Shown here piece after piece: positions 59,209-64,000 of a DNA stretch of 64,000 nucleotides. A model generated the notes under the pieces. The model ran no database searches. It saw nothing but the letters and a program-made list of their open reading frames with translations, and was not told the DNA's origin. Numbering within the stretch: position 1 is the stretch's first letter; each line of letters opens with the position of its first letter. Source of the DNA: Hyphomicrobiaceae bacterium UBA7697 (GTDB lineage Bacteria > Pseudomonadota > Alphaproteobacteria > Rhizobiales > Methyloligellaceae); assembly GCA_002482645.1 (NCBI GenBank), contig DLGJ01000005.1:838855-902854 (forward strand), read 5' to 3'. A program made the translations under genes and the position numbers.

Positions 59209-60228
59209 ATGAAAAGTGATCCTATTCTGGTCGATCTGGCGCTTCAGGGCGGTGGAGCCCATGGGGCGTTCACATGGGGCGTGCTCGATCGCCTGCTCGA
59301 CGAGCCGCGGTTGAAGATCGAAGGGATTTCCGGCACGTCGGCGGGCGCCATGAACGCGGCCGTGCTCGTTGATGGGTATACGGAGCGCGGCAAGGAAGGA
59401 GCAAAGTCCAGGCTCGAAGAATTCTGGCATGCCGTCTCCGACGCGGCCACATTCAGTCCCTTCCGGCGTAGCCCTCTCGACGTGCTCGCCGGACGGTGGA
59501 CACTCGACAATTCGCCGATGTTCATCACGCTCGACCTGATGGCGCGCGTCTTCTCTCCCTACGATCTCAACCCGCGCGGCGCGAACCCGCTGTCCGACAT
59601 TCTGTCGGCGTGTATCGATTTCGAGCGGTTGGCGAATGCGCCGATCAAGCTGTTCGTCACCGCGACGAACGTGCGGACGGGACGCGGGCGCGTATTTCGC
59701 AATGGCGAGCTCACGCCCGACGTGCTGCTTGCATCCGCCTGTCTGCCGGCGATGTTCCAGGCCGTCGAGATCGATGGGGAGGCCTATTGGGACGGCGGAT
59801 TCTCCGGCAATCCGACCATCACGCCGCTCGTTCAAGAATGCGACTCCACGGATACGATCCTCGTACAGGTCAATCCCGTCGAGCGCCTGGGAACACCGCG
59901 CTCGGCGCGGGAGATCGTCAATCGCGTGAACGAGGTGTCGTTCAACGCCACGCTTCAGAAAGAGCTCAGGATGATCGCGCTGCTCCGCAAGGTGACGGAC
60001 CCTGGCAATGCGGAAGGTGCCCGTTGGGCCAATATGCGCATGCACCGCATTGCATCGGACCTGATGTCAGAGCTTGGCTATTCCTCGAAGCTCAATGCGG
60101 AATGGGAATTCCTCACCATGCTCCGCGACGAAGGACGCCGGGCCGCCGAATCCTTCCTCGACGCGCATATCGCCGATCTCGGCGTGCGCTCCACGCTCGA
60201 TCTCGACCATTTCATAGGGCCGGTCTGA
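59209..60228 (+). CDS. Patatin-like phospholipase
   Basis: A 339-aa lipid acyl hydrolase with the patatin catalytic Ser-Asp pair: oxyanion loop ALQGGGAHGAFTWGVL, GISGTSAGAMNAAV (Ser in GTSAG) and Asp in WDGGFSGNP. No signal peptide, so it acts inside the cell or is exported by another route. The stop overlaps the start of the GntP gene (TGATG), so the two are translated together; an acid released by the hydrolase might link to the transporter, but that is only a guess. A 13-bp tandem repeat (59004-59029) lies upstream. Confidence 0.92.
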   Translation: MKSDPILVDLALQGGGAHGAFTWGVLDRLLDEPRLKIEGISGTSAGAMNAAVLVDGYTERGKEGAKSRLEEFWHAVSDAATFSPFRRSPLDVLAGRWTLDNSPMFITLDLMARVFSPYDLNPRGANPLSDILSACIDFERLANAPIKLFVTATNVRTGRGRVFRNGELTPDVLLASACLPAMFQAVEIDGEAYWDGGFSGNPTITPLVQECDSTDTILVQVNPVERLGTPRSAREIVNRVNEVSFNATLQKELRMIALLRKVTDPGNAEGARWANMRMHRIASDLMSELGYSSKLNAEWEFLTMLRDEGRRAAESFLDAHIADLGVRSTLDLDHFIGPV

Positions 60229-61679
60229 TGATTTTTGGACTGCTCGGCATTCTTGCCGCGCTCGGCCTTCTTATGTGGCTGTCGTTTCGCGGTTGGAGCA
60301 TCTTGTTGCTCGCCCCGGCCGCGGCTCTTCTGGCCGCCTTCGCCTCGGGCGAACCGGTCCTGGCCCATTTGACGCAGGTCTACATGACGGGAGGGGCGGG
60401 CTTCCTCGCGCAGTTCTTCCCTCTCTTCTTGCTGGGCGCGCTGTTCGGCAAGTTGATGGAGGATACCGGTTCGGTCGAAGTGATTGCCCGCTTCATGACC
60501 GAAAAGCTCGGCACGGGCCGCACCGTCCTGGCCGTCGTTCTCGGCGGGGCCGTCGTCACCTATGGCGGCGTCAGCCTGTTCGTCGCCATCTTCGTCTTGG
60601 TGCCCATGGCTCAAGGCCTGTTCCGCACCGCGAATATTCCCGTCCGGCTGATGCCCGCGGCGATCGCGCTCGGCACCATGACCTTCACGATGTCGGCCCT
60701 GCCTGGCACGCCCGCGCTGCAGAACGCGATTCCGATGCCGTTCTTCGGAACGACGCCGTTTGCGGCACCCGGTCTCGGCATCATCGCGGCGGCGATCATG
60801 CTCGCTTTCGGCCTCTGGTGGCTCGGACGTGCCGAGAAGGCCGCGCGCCGTGCCGGAGACGGCTACCAGGCGGCCGACCGAGACATCGGTGCGGACGATC
60901 CGAACCTGCGCGAGCGGGCGACGATTGCCAGCGAATTCGATCCGGCCGAACTGCCGCACGGGCAGCATTCGCGGACATCGCCCAGCTTCGCCATAGCGCT
61001 GTTGCCGCTCGTCGTCGTGATCGCTGTCAACCTCTTGATGAGCGTTGTCGTGCTGCCGCTGCTCGACACGAGTTTTCTCGCCGAGGAAAAATGGGGGGCG
61101 ACGTCGCTCTCCGCGGTCGGCGGCGTCTGGGCGGTCGTGGTCGCGCTGTTCGTGGCGATCGTGACGTTGATCGCCTTCAACAAGGACCGGCTTCCGTCTT
61201 TGCGCCAGAGCATGGACGCCGGCGCCAACGCTTCCGTGCTGCCGGCCTTCAGCGTGGCGAGCCTCGTCGGCTTCGGTGCCGTGATCGCCGCGCTTCCTGC
61301 TTTTGCACTGGTGCGCGATTTGGTGTTGTCGATCGGCGGCGGGCCGCTCGTATCGCTCGCGGTCGCCACGAACGTCCTGGCAGCGCTGACGGGTTCGGCC
61401 TCCGGCGGCATGACCATCGCGCTCGATGCGCTCGGTGAAACCTATATGCGCCTTGCCGGTGAGTACGGGATCGATCCGGCCCTACTGCATCGCGTCGCCG
61501 TCATGAGTGCCGGCACGCTGGACAGCCTTCCCCATAACGGCGCGGTCGTGACCCTGCTTGCGGTCTGTGGAGTGACCCACAAGCAGAGCTATTTGGACAT
61601 CTTCATGGTCGCCATCGTAGGTGCGGTGGTCGCACTCGCGGCGGTCATCGGGCTTGGGACGGTATTCGGCTCTTTTTGA
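60228..61679 (+). CDS. GntP-family permease (gluconate/carboxylate:H+ symporter)
   Basis: A 483-aa protein with about 12 to 14 helices. Family marks are GGVSLFVAIFVLVPMAQGLF, TMSALPGTPALQNAIPMPFFGT split over the usual stretch, and TGSASGGMTIALDA. Such permeases carry gluconate, hydroxybutyrate, lactate or similar acids. ATG 60228 overlaps the patatin stop by one base; the frame open upstream is the patatin gene in another frame. Confidence 0.88.
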   Translation: MIFGLLGILAALGLLMWLSFRGWSILLLAPAAALLAAFASGEPVLAHLTQVYMTGGAGFLAQFFPLFLLGALFGKLMEDTGSVEVIARFMTEKLGTGRTVLAVVLGGAVVTYGGVSLFVAIFVLVPMAQGLFRTANIPVRLMPAAIALGTMTFTMSALPGTPALQNAIPMPFFGTTPFAAPGLGIIAAAIMLAFGLWWLGRAEKAARRAGDGYQAADRDIGADDPNLRERATIASEFDPAELPHGQHSRTSPSFAIALLPLVVVIAVNLLMSVVVLPLLDTSFLAEEKWGATSLSAVGGVWAVVVALFVAIVTLIAFNKDRLPSLRQSMDAGANASVLPAFSVASLVGFGAVIAALPAFALVRDLVLSIGGGPLVSLAVATNVLAALTGSASGGMTIALDALGETYMRLAGEYGIDPALLHRVAVMSAGTLDSLPHNGAVVTLLAVCGVTHKQSYLDIFMVAIVGAVVALAAVIGLGTVFGSF

Positions 61680-61854
61680 GGCTTTGCTGATGAAATCCAT
61701 GCACACACGAAAGATCGACGGGATCATGAAAACAGCCTGCCGCGACCGGCGGGCGTTGATCGGCGCCGCCGGACACGCAGCCTCTAGCGCGCTATTTGGT
61801 ACTCGGCTACTCTCCCGTTCGCAGGGGACCCTCCAGAGCTTCGTGGCATCTAAA

Positions 61855-62937
61855 ATGACAGTAAGACGATTTTTCTCCGGGCTTGCGATCGCGCTGACGC
61901 TCGTATTGATCGGTTGCGATTCGCAGGAGGAGGTGGCCGAGACCCCGCCGCGGCCGGTGCGCGCCATCACGGTCGATGAAAGCCGGGCCGGTCAGGTGGT
62001 GGAACTGGCCGGGACGGTCGAGAGCCAAATCGAGGTCGATCTCGCCTTCCGCATAAGCGGCCGTATGACGGAACGGCTGGTGGCGGTCGGAGACACCGTA
62101 GAGGCCGGACAGGTCGTCGCCCGCCTCGACCCCTCAGACGAAGAGAATGGCGTCCGCGCCGCGGAAGCCAGTCTTGCTTCGGCGGAAGCGGTGCTATCGG
62201 AAGCACGCATCGATTACGACCGTCAGCGGCATCTGTATGAGAGGAAAGTCGTCGCCCGCGTCGCATTGGAGCGCGCCGAGCAGGTTCGGAAGACCGCCGA
62301 GGCCGCGGTCGATACCGCGTCCGCGCAGCTCGGCATTGCCAAGCGCCGGCTTGACGACACCGAACTTCTTGCGGATGCGCCGGGTGTCGTCGTCGCCGTT
62401 GGACCGGACGCCGGCGAGGTCGTGCAGCCGGGTCAAATGATCGCCGAGATCGCTCGCGACGATGGCAAGGACGCGGTGTTCAATGTCGCCGCCGACCTCA
62501 AGGATCAGGGGGCGCCAGAGCCGGAAATCGTTGTGCGGCTTTCACAAAGGCCCAGCGTCACGGCAAATGGCCGCGTGCGTGAGGTCTCGCCGCGCGCCGA
62601 TACCCTGACCGGTACATTCCGGATTCGGGTGGGGCTGATCGATCCGCCTCCGGCGATGCGCCTTGGCTCTACCGTCGTTGGCCGCGCCACGTTCGGGGAT
62701 ACCGCCGGTATCGAGTTGCCTGCGAGTGCCTTGACCGAATCGAAGGGCGAACCCGCGGTGTGGGTTGTCGATCCCGAAAAGAAGACGGTTTCGCTGCGGC
62801 AGATTGGCGTGGAGCGTTTTACGCCGTCCGCGGTGACCGTCGCCAACGGACTTGAGATCGGCGATATCGTGGTCACGGCCGGAGTGCAGGCCCTGCGTCC
62901 CGATCAGAAAGTCCGCTTGCTCGGCGGTGCGCCGTGA
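61855..62937 (+). CDS. RND efflux adaptor lipoprotein (membrane fusion protein)
   Basis: A 360-aa adaptor with a lipoprotein signal (FSGLAIALTLVLIGCDS, lipidated Cys in LIGC), lipoyl and barrel domains (GTVESQIEVDLAFRISGR, VGDTVEAGQVVARLD, DAPGVVVAVGPDAGEVVQPGQ). I choose ATG 61855; the frame is open to 61621 through the end of the GntP gene. The stop overlaps the permease start as GTGA. The truncated adaptor at 16456 is most similar to the N-terminus of this gene. Confidence 0.9.
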   Translation: MTVRRFFSGLAIALTLVLIGCDSQEEVAETPPRPVRAITVDESRAGQVVELAGTVESQIEVDLAFRISGRMTERLVAVGDTVEAGQVVARLDPSDEENGVRAAEASLASAEAVLSEARIDYDRQRHLYERKVVARVALERAEQVRKTAEAAVDTASAQLGIAKRRLDDTELLADAPGVVVAVGPDAGEVVQPGQMIAEIARDDGKDAVFNVAADLKDQGAPEPEIVVRLSQRPSVTANGRVREVSPRADTLTGTFRIRVGLIDPPPAMRLGSTVVGRATFGDTAGIELPASALTESKGEPAVWVVDPEKKTVSLRQIGVERFTPSAVTVANGLEIGDIVVTAGVQALRPDQKVRLLGGAP

Positions 62938-64000
62938 TCGGACCCAATCTTTCGGAATGGGCCGTCAGGAGCCGGGCCCTCACGATCTATTTGATGTTGG
63001 TGGCCGTGATCGCCGGCGGCGCTGCCTTCTACAATCTCGGACGCGACGAAGATCCGAGCTTCACCATCAAGACCATGCTCGTCACCGCGCTGTGGCCGGG
63101 CTCCACGATGGACGAGACGCAGAGTCAACTGACGGACCGGCTCGAACGGACGCTACAGGAAGTCCCCGGTCTCGATAGCATACGTTCGATCACGCGGCCG
63201 GGTATTGTGACGGTCTATGTGGACCTCGAAGGCGCCTTCGCGCCGGAGCTCGTACCCGACTCTTGGTACGAAGTCCGGAAGAAGGTCGCCGATATTCGCC
63301 ATACGCTGCCCCAAGGCGTTGTCGGGCCTTTCTTCAACGACGATTTCGGCGACGTATTCGGCATCGTCTATGGCTTCACGGCGGACGGCTTCACCGAGCG
63401 CGAACTCCGCGACTATGTCGACCAGGTGCGCACGGCGCTCATTCGCGATGTCGATCTGATTGAGAAGGCCGAGTTCATCGGCGCCCAGGACGAGGAAATC
63501 GTTGTCGAGCTTCTGCCCGAGCGCGTGGCGGCCATGGGCCTCGACTACGGAGCCGTCTTTGCGGCCATCGCCGCGCAGAACAGCGTCCGTCCATCCGGCA
63601 CGATCAATAGCAGCAACGAGAATTTGACGCTGCGCGTCTCCGGCGCGTTCGAGAACGAGACGGATATTCTCGAAGTTCCGATCAACGCCAACGGAGAAAT
63701 GATCCGCCTCGGCGATATCGCTCAGGTGAAGCGCGGCCTGGTCGATCCGCCATCGAATCTCTTCCATGTCGACGGCAAGCCGGCCATTGGGCTCGGCATT
63801 GCCATGCGCGAAGGCGGGGACGTGCTTGAGCTCGGCAAGGCGGTGAACGCCTCCGTGCAGCGTTCGATCGCGGATATCCCCATCGGTATCGATGTTAAGC
63901 TGGTATCGAACCAGCCCGACGTGGTGACGACCGCCATCGGCGACTTCACGACATCGCTCTATCAGGCGGTTCTGATTATCTTGGCCGTGGGCTTCATCAC
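62934..64000 (+). CDS. RND efflux permease, 5' part (cut by window end)
   Basis: Starts at GTG 62934, overlapping the adaptor stop by 4 nt. The visible 355 residues give TM1 (ALTIYLMLVAVIAGGAAFYN), then FNLGRDEDPSF-type start of the porter domain (here YNLGRDEDPSFTIKTM), WPGSTMDETQSQLTDRLER, SWYEVRKKVADIRHTLPQG and AAMGLDYGAVFAAI, all as in AcrB-family pumps, ending as TM2 begins. The gene continues past 64000. Confidence 0.92.
   Translation, partial: MIGPNLSEWAVRSRALTIYLMLVAVIAGGAAFYNLGRDEDPSFTIKTMLVTALWPGSTMDETQSQLTDRLERTLQEVPGLDSIRSITRPGIVTVYVDLEGAFAPELVPDSWYEVRKKVADIRHTLPQGVVGPFFNDDFGDVFGIVYGFTADGFTERELRDYVDQVRTALIRDVDLIEKAEFIGAQDEEIVVELLPERVAAMGLDYGAVFAAIAAQNSVRPSGTINSSNENLTLRVSGAFENETDILEVPINANGEMIRLGDIAQVKRGLVDPPSNLFHVDGKPAIGLGIAMREGGDVLELGKAVNASVQRSIADIPIGIDVKLVSNQPDVVTTAIGDFTTSLYQAVLIILAVGFI

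Overview
The window is GC-rich and almost fully coding. Its gene content points to an alphaproteobacterium, most likely a methylotrophic or C1-using member of the Hyphomicrobiales: a Parvibaculum-like type II-C Cas9, a lanthanide-type PQQ alcohol dehydrogenase (XoxF-like) with its accessory periplasmic proteins, a GlnT-type glutamine synthetase, many RND/MFP pumps and a DUF3141-Pta-AckA-FabI block. The taxonomic placement is inference from gene content only.

Layout. 1-5270: type II-C CRISPR-Cas locus. The array lies at the left edge and reads rightward into a terminator. cas9-cas1-cas2 read leftward, overlapping or closely spaced. The tracrRNA lies right of cas9 on the + strand. Between cas9 and the tracrRNA are two more repeat-derived copies in the array orientation; one keeps exactly repeat positions 1-32, which cover all of the tracrRNA-pairing part, behind a unique 'spacer'. 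This looks like a scaRNA-type extra guide. 5405-8853: LysR regulator, Na/Pi cotransporter-like protein, CYTH phosphatase. 8902-16309: a seven-gene V/A-type ATPase operon (B-D-I-K-E-C-like-A on the minus strand), a circular permutation of the order known from chlamydiae and spirochaetes. 16456-23395: an RND adaptor relic, PPK2, ackA-pta-fabI, and a divergent DUF3141 gene with a PhaC-like Cys triad.

24330-30704: a glutamine / gamma-glutamyl-amide cluster (glnT, TetR regulator, MetX-like hydrolase, amino-acid permease, glutaminase). Two nearly identical 18-bp palindromes, one before glnT and one before the permease, suggest one regulon under the TetR protein. 30788-37279: MgtC, two very small genes, a dicarboxylate/glutamate symporter, a TetR regulator with a clear operator facing a homocysteine S-methyltransferase, and a pentameric ligand-gated ion channel of the ELIC type. 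37498-41650: RND efflux pair.

41716-47940: an operon for PQQ-dependent alcohol oxidation: xoxF-like dehydrogenase, a MxaJ/XoxJ-like binding protein fused to ankyrin repeats, an ABC-type substrate-binding protein and a beta-propeller. No cytochrome (xoxG) is present. 48543-61679: DEAD-box helicase, membrane metallophosphoesterase, a second LysR paralogous to the first, stress membrane proteins (HdeD, GlsB/YeaQ), a secreted EF-hand protein, a Tat-exported beta carbonic anhydrase, three serine-hydrolase-type proteins and a GntP-family permease. 61855-64000: a second RND adaptor and the start of its permease, cut by the window end.

All family assignments come from motifs read by eye in the translations. 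No database search was possible.
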